Below, one piece after another: positions 9,378 through 20,291 of a stretch of DNA of 64,000 bases (positions are counted from its first letter, which is position 1; every line of letters starts with the position of its first letter). The position numbers and the translations under genes were made by a program. The notes beneath the pieces were generated by a model, which searched no databases, had not been told where the DNA came from, and saw nothing but the letters and a program-made list of their open reading frames with translations. This DNA is from Adiantum capillus-veneris. Lineage: Eukaryota > Streptophyta > Polypodiopsida > Polypodiales > Pteridaceae. Location of the stretch: contig CM043943.1 of assembly GCA_014529385.2 (NCBI GenBank), positions 150,569,092 through 150,633,091 on the forward strand, read 5' to 3'.

Positions 9378-10684
9378 GGGAGGGGGTATAGCGGCTTAGT
9401 ACTTAGGCACCACAAAAGGATGGAGAATCCGCACACCCTTCACACATACACAAGCTCACTCCAAACACAAGACTAGGTGGCGATTCCGCACACCTCACAT
9501 GGGCAAAACATTGCAAGAAAACATACTCACAAAACCTCAAGCTTTATTTAGAGAATAAGGCGATGAAATGGGGAGCATAGGGTAGGGGAATGAGAAGGGA
9601 GAGAGTGGTAGAGCACATGGCGGATAGGTGGGAGTTGATGGAGAAGACTCGCACGAGGGTTATGGCCATCATCCTTCATTTAGTTGCCCTTCATCTTCCA
9701 TAGCCAAGGGTGTAGAGGCCATGCTCAAGACAAGCATGGTGATTGCGGTGATGGTGATGGTGTGGGTGTGTGTGTGTGCACTAGGCACACACAGTGCATA
9801 GTGTGTTCTTTGGTGATGTTGTGTGTGTATTTAGTGTGATGGTGACCCCTCTTTATATAGGGGAGGAGCGGGGAGGAAATTTAGAAATGAAGAAATCATT
9901 ATCTACATAGGCCATGTGACTGTGGGCCCCACTTGTCTGGTTGTGTGTATATGTGTCAAAACAGCAGTCTCATGAGAGAGCGACTAAGAGAGAGAGATGG
10001 GTTGATGAAAAAAATGAGAGGTGACATGGAGAATAAAGTAATTACAAGAGGGGAGAGAGGGGAGTGTGTTCAGAGGTGAATCTGTGTGCAGATGTATGTG
10101 AACACAAGAAAAATCAGGTAACCACTGGGTGGGGATGGGTCTGTGGGCACCGTTTTCAGTGAAACTGAGTGTGTGTGAGTGTGGGGAAGGTTATTTAGCT
10201 ACAAGACAAGAGATATGGCGCCCTTTAGAGAGAGAGGGGGGTATTTGGGTCATGGGATATGATACGAGAGAGAAAGAGGTGGTGGGGTATACTATTTTGG
10301 AAGAGAGGGTAAGTTGCATGTGAGTTAGGGTGCATTATTGGTGAGTTATAATGCATTATTGGTGAGAGGTGGGGTAGCTTGAGGGGAGAGAGAAAGGAGA
10401 AAGGACAAGGGGAAGAGAGAGGGGGTTGACCTTTTGAGTGGAGGAGAGGAAAAGGGACACATGGCGGGGCAACAGTGAAGAAAAAGGAGGCAAGGTGGGG
10501 ATGGGCTACCCCGCAGGCATGAGGTGGCCTATTTTACCTTTCTTATATATTTACATAATCATGCTTTATTTTTTTCTTACTTTTTCCAATGCCTTTTATC
10601 ACTCCCTCCCTAAGAGGGGGTTTTCATGGGGTGGGGACGAGAGAAGAGGGGTATGGGAGCTTGGCTTGTGAAAAGCCCCCATCA
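9126..10684 (-). repeat. 5' LTR of Tat element
   Basis: 1559 bp, TGACGGGAGC...CCCCATCA on the plus strand. Homologous to 1490-3057 (1568 bp). It has an (AG)n tract at about 9340-9373 and a TATA box at 9852-9860. Its right edge falls directly against the coiled-coil reading frame of ORF-X, so it marks an insertion into that older sequence. Confidence 0.93.
9852..9860 (-). promoter_or_regulatory. 5' LTR TATA box
   Basis: Minus strand CTATATAAAGAGGGG in the LTR, at the position equivalent to 2218-2226. Probable core promoter of the element. Confidence 0.6.
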
Positions 10685-13354
10685 ACGCCGAAGGTTGCTG
10701 GCATCTATCTTCTGAATAGTCATTGATTTAAAGACCCTCTGTTCCCATTCCAAAGCTTCTCTGGCTATGTCTTTGACTGCTGCTGCAATTGCCTTTTGCA
10801 GCTTCTCTTCTTCTTCTTGTGTCAGATCTTGTGGCTCTTGAGAGGGTCCTACAAGGATTTCCTCTTGCATAGTGGTGTCCACAAGATCTGCCACATTCTC
10901 TATGTCTATTCCCTCCATGGCTGCTGCTGGCTCGGTGCTAAACTGCTCATCTTTTTGCTGCTAGCCTCTCAGCTCTTCTATTTGTTTCTGAAATGTCTTT
11001 TTCTGCTTCAGCTTGTTCTCCCATATTCACAAGGAGGTCATTCAAATCGGCATTTATCTTTTCCGCCTCCTCGAGCTTTCTCTTGATGGCTTCTAGTTCC
11101 TTCTTCATGGCTGTGTTTTCTTCTTCCATGCGGGTTTGCATGACCACTGACCCCTCGGCCATCATCAGCGTCTGATTTTTCTCTAAGGTTAACTCCTTTT
11201 GGATCTCTTTCATTTGTTCTTCATAAAGCTCTATCTCTGAAGTGGTGTAAGTCGAGCTAGCAGCTCTGACTCTGGCAAGAGATGCCCGTAGCCATTGGAT
11301 GGTTTGTTCTTTGACTTTAATATGGTCTTTTAGCTTGATTACCTCATCCTGGCTAACTTCCTGCTCTATCTCTACCTTCTCTTTGGCATTCCTCATGGCT
11401 TCCACTTCCTTGGATTCTTCAGCAAGTTGTAGGGTTAGGTTGTCCCTTTCCCTCTCTGCATCTGTCAATGACTTGCTGAGTTTTCTGTATTCGTCTTTAG
11501 CTCCCTGCAGTCTTTGAGCTGCTGCGTGATTCTCTCGTTCCATCTCCTGGCATCTTTGCAATGTCGTGGCCAGACTGGCTTGCAACTCTGCTTCTTTCTC
11601 TATATGCCCTCGGCTTTGTCTTCGTAGTGTGTCTACTTCGGATTTGATTTTCACTTTGGTGGTTTTGAGATTAGCAATCTCACTTTCCGTGGCCATTGAT
11701 TGTGCCCTGAGCCCGGTTAGCTTGTTCATCACCACATCCCAATCATTGGTGGGTGGCTCCAGGTCCACTGTATCAGTGGCCATCTCTTTTAGTTCCACTA
11801 ACCGCAGGCTCTGCATCTGTTCTTTGGGCCTTGTGCTTGCCAAATCAAATGCTAGTGTAGCTGCCTCTTCTCTTGAATATCCCGCAGCTAGTAGATCACG
11901 AAATGTGTTAAACCTTCTTTCCTATGGATCTATCTTTTCCTCTTTCTTTTCATCTTCTTCTTGATGCTCTTGCTCTTGGCTCTTTTCTTGCTGAAAATCT
12001 TCTTGTTTCTCCTCCTTTTGTTGGGTTTTTGTAGGGCTACGAGGAGGTGGTGATGGCGGTGGGCTAGATTCCGGGCTTGACGGTGGAGTTGGTGGCTTTT
12101 TCTTGAAGTCCCTGTCTGCCTTGGTCTTTCGCTTTCTTTCCTAGCCTTCCTGCTCTTCTAGCAGTTGTCGTCGTACTTCATCCACTTCGGGGATGTTTTC
12201 TGTCGTAGCACCCAGGATCTCAAAATTTTTGATGTAGTCTTCAAACCTATCTCTATGCACCCTTCGGAATGACCCCAACATGGCTTCCATGGACGGCTTC
12301 CATAACTCACTCAAATCTCCCTTGAGTGCTCTTTCCGCTCTAAAGCTTTCCATTAATCTTTCTAATCGTGCCGCTTTCTATTATTTTGTCTCTTCGATTG
12401 GCACTTGTACAGTTTCCTTCTTTCCCTTCTTCTTCTCTGGCTGCTCCTCTTGCACGGTCTCTAACCGGCACTTCAATCTTGTGGCAACTCTAGGTGCTTT
12501 GGGCTCTTCATCCTCTTTATCTTCTTTGAGCCTTAGCCAATCATTCTGTGATGGAGGGTCATGCCATCTTCCCTTGGCGTGCAATGCTCCATAAATCACT
12601 TTCGTTATCAGCTCACCCGGCACAATGTAGGTGGGATTCTTATTGCCCATCTTCACCAGATTGTCATGGATATAAGCAGCATAGTTGATCACCTTCGGCT
12701 TGCTCTTCTGCATTGCCCAGGTGAAGGTGGTGGCAATGGCTCCAGTGGAATTCTGTACTTTTGTGGCCGCTTTGTACACATATGGAAATACTGGTTATAA
12801 AGCTGGCTCATGATAGCCACTTTAGGGTTTGCAATGTCTTCAAAGGTGTAGTTGCTCTTGTTTTCAGCGTATACCTTGACTTCATCTCTTCTTTTGGTTA
12901 CACTATCCCCTTTGTTGGAGAGGTCTAGTGCTGCTTCTACCACTCTCTCTGTGATTACAATCACAGTGTCCGGCTTGCCCTGCAGATCAGTGACTCTGGC
13001 CACTCCATCTTCTTTGATTGTAGTTACGAACTCCCAAACTCTTTTGATGTCGATTCTTGTTGGCAGAGCTTCAAATTAGTTATGGAGATCTATCTTCTCG
13101 AGGTACTCTGCCATCTTGCTTCTGACAAACTCATTGAGCTCCCGACGTAGCATGGGTAGCTCTATTGCATTTCCTTCATTGTCTTTGAACACACCTTGGT
13201 AGACCTTCAAGTCATTACACTCTAGCAAGTCCTCCTGAATCCACGTGCTGGTTGGCTTCAGAGTTCCTTCTAGGATGACAAACGGCTCCACTTCTTCTAA
13301 ATAGTCTTTTATTCTCATCCTTTTCTTCCTGGGCGGTGATTTTGCGACTGCCAT
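10685..13354 (-). pseudogene. ORF-X: broken coiled-coil protein, retroelement-associated
   Basis: Begins MAVAKSPPRKKRMRIKDYLE (a basic N-terminus) at 13354 and runs to the LTR edge at 10685 through several stops and frameshifts (stop near 13077, shift near 12775, two stops near 12370, stops near 12140, 11922 and 10945). Three parts are visible. An N-terminal globular region of about 300 residues includes VINYAAYIHDNLVKMG and ELITKVIYGALH. A linker is rich in Pro, Glu and Lys (PPTPPSSPESSPPPSPPPP near 12070). A long coiled coil fills 11843-10947. The layout resembles plant proteins labelled putative plant transposon protein, but I do not recognise the family with certainty. The C-terminus was cut off by the Tat insertion. 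A decayed relative lies at 57991-59900. Confidence 0.6.
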
Positions 13355-13519
13355 GGATCCTATTGCACTCAGTAGTTCGAAGTTAGCATTTTTTCCATAT
13401 CAATTGAGAAACTGATTTTTAACTATCCAAATGACTTGAAAATTGAAAATAAAACTTAAAAGGAACTTGGGAAACCCTGCATGTGCTCACAGTGTAATTC
13501 TGGCCAAATTTTATCATTT

Positions 13520-14400
13520 AGACATCCTACGCGTAGGATGTCTTTTTCTTCAGGTTTTGGTGAAACTTGGCATGCTGGTGGTCCTTGGCTTGTGCAACAT
13601 GGCTATATGATTAGACTTGGGTTTGGGCATGAAAAAGTGCATTTTTGGGCAGATTCAGGCTTTATGCTCACAAATTGGTAGAATGTCCACAACAGGTGGC
13701 AAAGGATATTCAAATGGGTTGAAATTTGGTATATGAGCTTCTTGCACCATGGTAACTGCTGCTATGAAGTCAGTTTTTGCACAGTAAATCAAAATCATGT
13801 TGGAGATATCCTACGCGTAGGATGTCTTTTTCATCAAAATTGCTTGAGATTTGTTCTGTGGGTAGCTCTTGGCATGTGGAACATGGTCCTGCTCTTGGAT
13901 TTTGATTTGGACAAGATTTGGTGCTAGTAAGAGCATGTGTAGTGTTTTTGGGCTCAAAAAGTGTATCTTGGAGGTGTTGGGGACCAAAAGTGATGGGAAT
14001 GCCTTGAAACTTGATATATGAGCTCTATTTGAAGGTGATATGAAGAGATCTGGAATTGAAAGACACCATCTGTGGGCCAAAAATGTCATTTAGACATCCT
14101 ACGCGTAGGATGTCTATTTCATCAATTTTTACATCTGACCACACAGATAGCTTGGCAATGTGCCCATGAATGTATTGTGCAAGTTTCATGTGGTTTGGAC
14201 AAGTTTTGGTATGTCTATGGCCTATTATTGCCTCTATGCCCTGACTTTGTGTTTTTTGGTGCACATGAGGTCAATTTTTGTCCAAATGTGATGAAACTTG
14301 GTGGCTAGCATGTACATGCTATTCAAAAACTTTGGGATATGAGAGATGTTGGGGTTGGCGCCTAGAAATGGCCTTGAGACTTCCTACGCGTAGGATGTCT
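13520..14400. repeat. Four-unit ~286-bp array with conserved 24-bp palindrome
   Basis: The palindrome has arm AGACATCCTA, centre CGCG and the inverse arm. Copies: 13520-13543 (perfect), 13804-13827 (one mismatch), 14092-14115 (perfect, extends to 26 bp) and 14377-14400 (one mismatch). Starts are 284, 288 and 285 bp apart. Sequence between copies is strongly diverged, with only weak shared bits such as a TTTCATCAA right flank, a GATATATGAGCT-like segment and CTTGGCATGTG. It lies in the non-coding stretch upstream (minus sense) of ORF-X. Confidence 0.85.
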
Positions 14401-15949
14401 CCTAATGAAATTTTTGTGGAGACTGCTACTACTGGTGTCTGCCCTTAGTCCCCCTGAGTCCCTTTTAAGCCCTATTTCAACAAAAAAGTCAAATAGATAG
14501 AAAGTAACTCCCTGTGTGGATTTCACAGCCTCCAAGCCGTTTTCTGAATTTTGGTTGCTTTTCGGCGATGAAATTTCTTGATGTTGGTCTCCATAGCTTC
14601 CCGATCCCTTGGGGATCCTTGCCATATGGTTTTTGTCGACTTTGGCTTCACCGGAGCTCCTGGCAATTTGTCGCTCTAGAAGCACCTATGGTTGCGTTTA
14701 CATGTCTTCGATGACTTGTGGTGGTCTACCACCATAGGACTTGGTTGTTGATGGTCTAGGAAAGCCGCTCGTGAAGTTTGGTGGCAAACGGACATGTGGT
14801 TTGGCCGCGAGAGCTATTTAACGCTTTGTGTGGCTGATGCCGTTTCTGAAGTTTAGTGTGCCACTTCGGGTCATCTTTTGGCCATGTGGGCTATATAGAC
14901 TTGTCGAGCATGTTGAGATGCTCCTACCCATGAGTTTTGGTAGCATTTGGGCGCCTCTCCACCGATTTCCCATTTGGTGGCCTCTTGTGGGGATCTAGGA
15001 ATTAGGGTTTTTCCCGATGGTTTTCTACTGCCTTTGGGCATCTAAGACTGGTCTCCTATTCTAGGGTAAGCTACCGATGAAGTGTCATTGCTTTTGGGTT
15101 AGCCGTTAGGTGGCCATTTCTACTTGTAGGTCTCTACTGTCCGCTTTCTGTGTGAACCCTACACTAGTTTTCGCGACAAAACGACAAACATGCGCGAAAA
15201 GCTCAAGATGGTGAGCCTACCTCTCATGTCTGGAGCCTTTCGAGTAGTCGTGCACGTCGTAGAAGCTGTTGGAAGTCTCGTTCGCTCTAGGTGGCAGAAG
15301 CTCTCTCTCAAAAGTCAATAGTGGAAATGAGCTTAAAATGAAGTGAGAATTTCTTATAATGGGGGTCCCCGAACCACTTTTCATGAAATTTGACATGTGC
15401 TCTCAACCTCTTGTGAGATACGGTTTAGGCTCAAAAAATTCTTGATTTGGACTCCATTTGCCCAGTTTACGAGAAATTTGACGTTTCGGTCAAAATCTAG
15501 CCAAATCACGCTTTTCGCTCCGTTCACATAATTGCACCCCCATTGTACCATAGGTTTTCCTATAGTCAGTGATCATCCCCATATTTGTTTTTTCATTACG
15601 ATCGTTTTTCACTTGCTTTTTGTATTTTTGAAGTTTTTCTGCCAAAAATTAGTAAAATTAAAAGAAAAATAGCAGATTAAATCCAAAAAATCTCCAAAAA
15701 TCATAATAAATCAAAAACATCACCGTAAAACATTATATACACTCACATGCAATTTTTATGGCCGGATTTCTCCGTTTTACCAATATTTTGTCCAAAAAAT
15801 GTCTATTTTTACTTATATACACACACCTAGGGGCTTGATTTGGCGTTTGATTTGGTATAAGCAAGATGATTATTGGCATTCACCATCGAGTTTTCCTGTT
15901 GGTTGTTGATTTGGTCGATAGATTTTCTTGGCAAACAAAAGTTGTAACT
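14401..15949. other. Non-coding spacer with AT-rich end
   Basis: No convincing frame. 15100-15900 resembles 62900-63760 in order of motifs (GACTAGTGGAAATGAG-like segment, a run of AAAATCAAAGAAAA-like text, then GGATTTCTC and a short CCTGTTG segment), so both are probably the same part of related elements. A small inverted repeat GGTGGTCTACCACC lies near 14731. No LTR end or PBS was found here, so the 3' end of the 15.9-24.1 kb element is undefined. Confidence 0.45.
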
Positions 15950-17144
15950 CTATCGCTCTTTGTTTGATCGTTTTTTTTTGCAACAGTCAGCGAGGTTTGC
16001 CGCTACTGTTGATATGGCCGTAGTCATCTCCTTGGAGAGAATTTTCATGGCACAATTAGCCATAGACTTTTTCTCTTTTTCTTTCCATTTGTAGCTTTGC
16101 CTTGCCGGTTTTTTTAGGTTTATTGCTATTTTCGCGATTGACACACACATAAATCGGTTTGTCGGATCCTCATGTTGTGTTTGTCTGCCTTCCGATGTTG
16201 CTTGTATCGAAGGGAGTTCCTGTTGCTTCGGTTTCGGGATCCAAATGCGAGTCTTATTTAAGTTGTTGCTGAGCGTTTTCTTTGGGATCCATATATGTTT
16301 TATTCCCTTGGTTATTGGTTGAATTGTCTTCTCCTTTTGATTTCTTCTTTTGTATTGTGGTTTGTTTGCCACATCACCTCTATCCTTCCGCACCCATACT
16401 TGTTTGTCGCATGTTGGTAACCTTGATCTTTTCACTGCGGTTGGTGACTTGTATGCTTGTAGTGAGCATGGTTGGCAGTTCCCTGTTTGTTAGCCTTGGG
16501 TATCATGTTGTTCTTTAGTGGCACCCTTCCTTTTGGCTCTTTATCCAGTGGTTGCATTGCTGGCAGCTGATTCTTTCGGGGTTGCTGAGCAAAGGCTACC
16601 ACTTGTTGTTCTTGTGCATGCTGAATCTTGAATGTATTCGCATTCCAATCTATCTGCACATTATACTCTTTTTGCCAAGGTTGTCCCAACAACATGGGGT
16701 GTTGTGTGCTCTCATCCTCAACCACATAAAACTTGTGTGGGTAAATATATTGATGTAGTTGTACATGCAATATAGTCCAGCCCAATGATTTCAGTGAATG
16801 TGATGTACTACTTTCTAGCACTTGTGGAGTAGGATGTAGTTGACCTGTGGCTTGAGCTGTTTGTATAATCTGTAAGAGATCAAATTTTCTTGAGCTCCAG
16901 AATCAAGCAATGCCGACGATTCCACTTGATTGCTACCCACTTTGACCGCAATTATTGGCTCCACTATGTCTTCATAAAAATTCGTTAGTCGAATAGCATT
17001 TATTCGCAATGGTGACCCACACTGTTGTTGTTGTCGTAGAAGCCTTCTTTTTGCAATGTGTTCTTTTGCTTCTGCTTGAGCTTCTTCTCGTACCCTCTGT
17101 TTCTCCTTCATCCGTTGTTTTTTTTGATGGATTTGTTGAAGCAT
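15950..17144 (-). pseudogene. Post-integrase ORF with second retropepsin domain
   Basis: Starts with ATG at 17144, 63 bases after the integrase stop. A Lys/Arg/Gln-rich N-terminus (about 45 residues) is followed by a retropepsin: SSALLDSGAQENLISYRLY (catalytic DSG) in the first frame. After a frameshift near 16818, HPMLLGQPWQKEYNVQIDW follows, matching the conserved LLGxPW...DW end of the fold. The rest is basic (shift near 16433) and repeats a W-(I/V)-x-K pattern: QVWVRK, HIWIPKK, RIWIPK. This is not the protease of the same element at 21.2-21.9 kb, whose sequence differs (AILDSGAGVAIATKE). It could be a real accessory ORF or a fragment of another gag-protease element joined in the same orientation. 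Confidence 0.6.
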
Positions 17145-17207
17145 ATCCTGTGTTAGTGGTAAATGATATTTCTTTAATCAACACCCACTAATCCAATTTG
17201 GCATTTC

Positions 17208-18470
17208 TTAACTTGCTAATGTAGCAAGCTTGACAGATCCGCTTTGTGATAGGTCACTAATCACAAAGTGTCCCATCCCTCGCTTCTTAAGTTTCTTGGC
17301 ATGTTGCTTCAAGGTATAAACAAGTACATAATCACTTGTTTTGAACTCTTTCGTGTGCACACGCTTGTCAAAAAACTCTTTTTGTCTTCTCTTTTTAGCA
17401 TAGATCGAACCTACAGCTCGTAAGAGAAGTTCATCTAGCTTTTCAAGATCATCTATTCTTGAAGAGAGCTCATGACCTGTCCATTCTAAGCGTTTTTCTA
17501 CTCGTAGAGCTGGAATTAAAAACTCTATGGATAATATAGCATTTAGACCAAACACCATGTTGTACGGTGTTGTTCCTATTGATGTTTTGTAAGCTACCCT
17601 GTATGCCCATAGTGTTGACTGTAACTGCTAATCCCAGTCTATTCTTGACTCTGTTACAATTTTGGTGACAACCCTGCATAGTGTTTTATTTGTGGCCTCA
17701 GCTTGTCCATTAGCATGTGGATGATATGGAGCAGATTTTCTATGTATGACCATGAATTCCTCCTGCTTTTTGTGTTGCCTTGGCTTCTTCCCATTTTGTG
17801 AGATAGTCCGTAGCCACAATGATATATTGGGTATGGGTGCGATATGCAAGGGGTGAAATAGGTCCCACAAAATCAATGCCCCATTTTGCAAATGGCCTTG
17901 CTCCCATCATTGGCCGTAGTGGCATCTCATCTCTCTTTATTGGCACCTTGGTGCATTGACATGCGTCACAACGCTTTACAAACTCTTCAGCATCCATATG
18001 CAATGTAGGCCACCATATTCCTGCGGTTAAGACGATTTTTGTCGTCTTATCGCGCCTGAAAAATGGCCTCCACTTATTCCGCCGTGTGCGTGTTCTAGAA
18101 TCAGGTATTCACTTTCACTTGCACAGATTCTAAGTTGATTGTCCTTTCCTCGCTTATAGAGTTGGTCCCCAATTAAACTAAAGTCGCAAGCCTCCAACTC
18201 TATAGCCCTTTTCCATGCTCTTGTTATGTTTTCAAGAAATGTCCTTGTGGTTAAGAAATCAATGATATATTGACTCCATGCAGGTGCAATGTTTACCTGA
18301 AACAATGTCGCGTGATCCACTGGTCGTTTAGCACTACATATAGTACAATTGTTAACGTAAGCATGTGTGTCAACGTACATAGTTGGCCAATAAATCCCCA
18401 ATTGTTTTAGTCGCTGGTATGTTTTCATTGTTGAACAATGAAATGCAATCCTGGACATGTGCTTATTCAA
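17208..18470 (-). pseudogene. pol (IN): Integrase with two tandem HHCC modules, D2 deleted
   Basis: First zinc module: HMSRIAFH...GIYWPTMYVDTHAYVNNC then CTIC (18470-18320). Second: HAHGGISGGHF (near 18070), GIWWPTLHMDAEEFVKRC and CDAC (18040-17955). Between them lies the pre-integrase spacer (APAWSQYIIDFLTT, QLYKRGKDNQLRIC). Core: WGIDFVGPI gives the first Asp and NGQAEATNKTL the Glu, but the stretch carrying the second Asp (SDRG-type box) is missing. The frame jumps from YLTKWEEAKATQK straight to EEFMVIHRKSAPYHP near 17760. The C-terminus ends VKLATLAS at 17208. Several frameshifts are present. The integrase would be inactive. Confidence 0.82.
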
Positions 18471-19299
18471 GATAACACTCGAATTCTTCCGGATTTATAC
18501 ATAATCGTAGAATTTGGTCCGATCCTAGATGATACAGCCGTCCTGCAATCAACTGAAATTTTTTTGTTTGTCGAATTGTTTGTTGGTTGGGTCTATCTTC
18601 CTTGTCATCAAACCTACCTCCAAAGGAGAGAATTCTAAAAATTTCCTGAGACCATTTGGGTATCATTTCAATATTGAAAAGATACGCATCAGGTATGTCA
18701 TCATCTACTCCTTTAAAAGCTTCCCTGTTTTGTATCCTTGAAAGATGATCCGCTCGTAGATGTGTTTTACCCTTTTTGACTACCACTGTGAAATCAAACT
18801 CTAGCAATATAATAAACCAGCGTACAATTCTCCCAGTATTGCATGGTTTATTTACCAGATACAAAAGAGCTTGATGATTTGTGAAGAACACAAATTTGTT
18901 TGCGAGCAAATAATGCCGAAATTTGTTTATAGCATAAATCATTCCTAACCCCTCTCTTTCATTGGTTGTGTAGTTCTTTCCTGCACTGTTTAACTGTCGG
19001 CTTGCATAACAAACAGGAAAATCCATTGTTTCGTCTCCAAGTTGAGCTAGAATACTCCCAATTGCATATACAGATGCATCAATGTGAACATGCAATATCT
19101 TTTTCCAATCTGGTGCTTTAAGTACCGGTGCTGATACAAGGTTTTCCTTCAGCTTTTGGAATGAAGTTTCACACTCCTCAGTCCAGTCGAAACTGACTAA
19201 CAAACGATACAGAGGTTGTGCGATGACTGCATATATATATATATATGAATCTTCGATAATATCCACAGTGTCCCATGAAGGATTGCACTTGTTTCGCAT
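18463..19299 (-). pseudogene. pol (RH): RNase H of second Ty3/gypsy element
   Basis: Contains VHIDASVYAIGSILAQ (catalytic Asp), NYTTNEREGLGMIYAINKFR (Glu) and FTNHQALLYLV, where the usual Asp of DH is Asn, then RADHLSRI. A (TA)n tract at about 19232-19245 lies in the linker from RT. The spacer DAYLFNIEMIPKWSQEIF follows RNase H and leads into the first zinc module. No second RNase H is present, unlike the Tat element at the left of the window. Confidence 0.85.
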
Positions 19300-20291
19300 T
19301 AGTAGGCATGGGCAGGTCTACTATGACTTTGATTTTATCTAGGTCAGTGGTTATGCCATTTCTTGAGACAATGTGTCCTAAGATGCGTCCTTGCCTAACC
19401 ATAGAAATGCACTTTTCCGAGTTAAGACAGATTCGATATGTTCTGCACTTCTCAAATACCTTTTGTAAATGGTCAATATGTTCATCTCGTAGAAGAGAGT
19501 GTACACAAAGATCATTCATGTATATTTCTAAGAATATTCGCAAGTATTCTTTGAACGCATGCGTCATTAACCTTTGAAAGGTAGTTGGGGCATTAGTTAA
19601 GCCAAAAGACATAACGCTATACGCATATATTCCCCATTCTGTGGCAAACACTGTTTTGTGTTGATCCTCTATTGCAATTGCCAATTGGTTATACCCTGAA
19701 AACCCATCTAGAAAAGAATAAGCCCATTTCCCAGCCACCCTCTCAAGTACATGTTTTGTGATCGGCAAGGGATAATTATCCCTTATGGTGGCTGCATTTA
19801 CCTTTTTGAGGTTCACACACTCGCAGCTTCCCATTCTTTTTGGGGACAACCACAATGGGTGACACCCAATCTGTATGCTCGATTTCATAGATGAATTCAG
19901 CATCCATCAGCTTATCAATCTCCTCTTTGATTCGTTTAGCAAATGTGTCATTATATGTATAAGGACGCTGTTTGCTAGGTTTGGCATCTGATTTCAAAGG
20001 AATTGTATGTTGGCATATCAATGGATCAACTCCTTTGAGGTCTTTGTAGGACCATGCAAACACATCTTTATACTTCTTGAGAAGTTGTGTTAATCGTTCT
20101 TCTTCTTCAGGCTCTAAGTCAGTTGCTATATAGACCGGTTGAGGCTTCTCACCTGGTTCAGCGAGGTCTATTCGTTTTGCATTTTCCGGCCCATCGTAAG
20201 ATTCCTGGTTTATTCTTTCCCTTATTGGGGGTGTCATTATGATTTTTCTATCCTGGATGGTGAATTTCCGATAGTGTGATGGTACATTCAT
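19178..20291 (-). pseudogene. pol (RT): Reverse transcriptase, catalytic Asp changed
   Basis: N-terminal part at 20291-19776 (ERLTQLLKKYKDVFAWSY, QRPYTYNDTFAKRIKEEI, DWVSPIVVVPKKNGKLRV), then a frameshift near 19810. The palm continues with FLDGFSGYNQLAIA and FGLTNAPTTFQRLM. The catalytic box reads YMND instead of Y-x-D-D. LGHIVSRNGI and VQSFMGHCGYYRRFI mark the thumb. The Asp-to-Asn change fits the G-to-A pattern of stops in neighbouring elements. Confidence 0.88.

Larger units (their letters stand above)
1..10684 (-). mobile_element. Tandem Tat-lineage Ty3/gypsy LTR retrotransposon
   Basis: Read on the minus strand the order is LTR (10684-9126), PBS, gag, zinc knuckle, protease, RT, RNase H, second (archaeal-type) RNase H, integrase, polypurine tract and LTR (3057-1490). 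After that LTR a second PBS, leader and gag start (1489-1) continue off the window. Bases 1-1489 match 7637-9125 at a constant offset of 7636 with roughly ten substitutions by eye. The second RNase H after the Ty3-type RNase H is the known hallmark of the Tat lineage. Frames are broken by stops and frameshifts, so this copy is defective. The outer 5-bp target duplication cannot be checked because the left end lies outside the window. Confidence 0.93.

Noticed and set aside
10685-10689. ACGCC as target site duplication of the Tat tandem
   Set aside because: The matching left flank is outside the window, so it cannot be confirmed.
10947-11843. Host myosin-like or kinesin-like coiled-coil gene
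   Set aside because: No motor domain, no introns, and the frame continues with a retroelement-like N-terminal part; a coiled coil alone gives weak similarity to many proteins.
13520-14400. CRISPR-like array
   Set aside because: Spacing of about 286 bp, palindromic 24-bp repeats in a plant nuclear context and no cas genes; not a CRISPR.
14362-14685. 107-codon minus frame as a gene
   Set aside because: It crosses a palindrome copy, has no counterpart in the matching 62-63 kb region and no domain.
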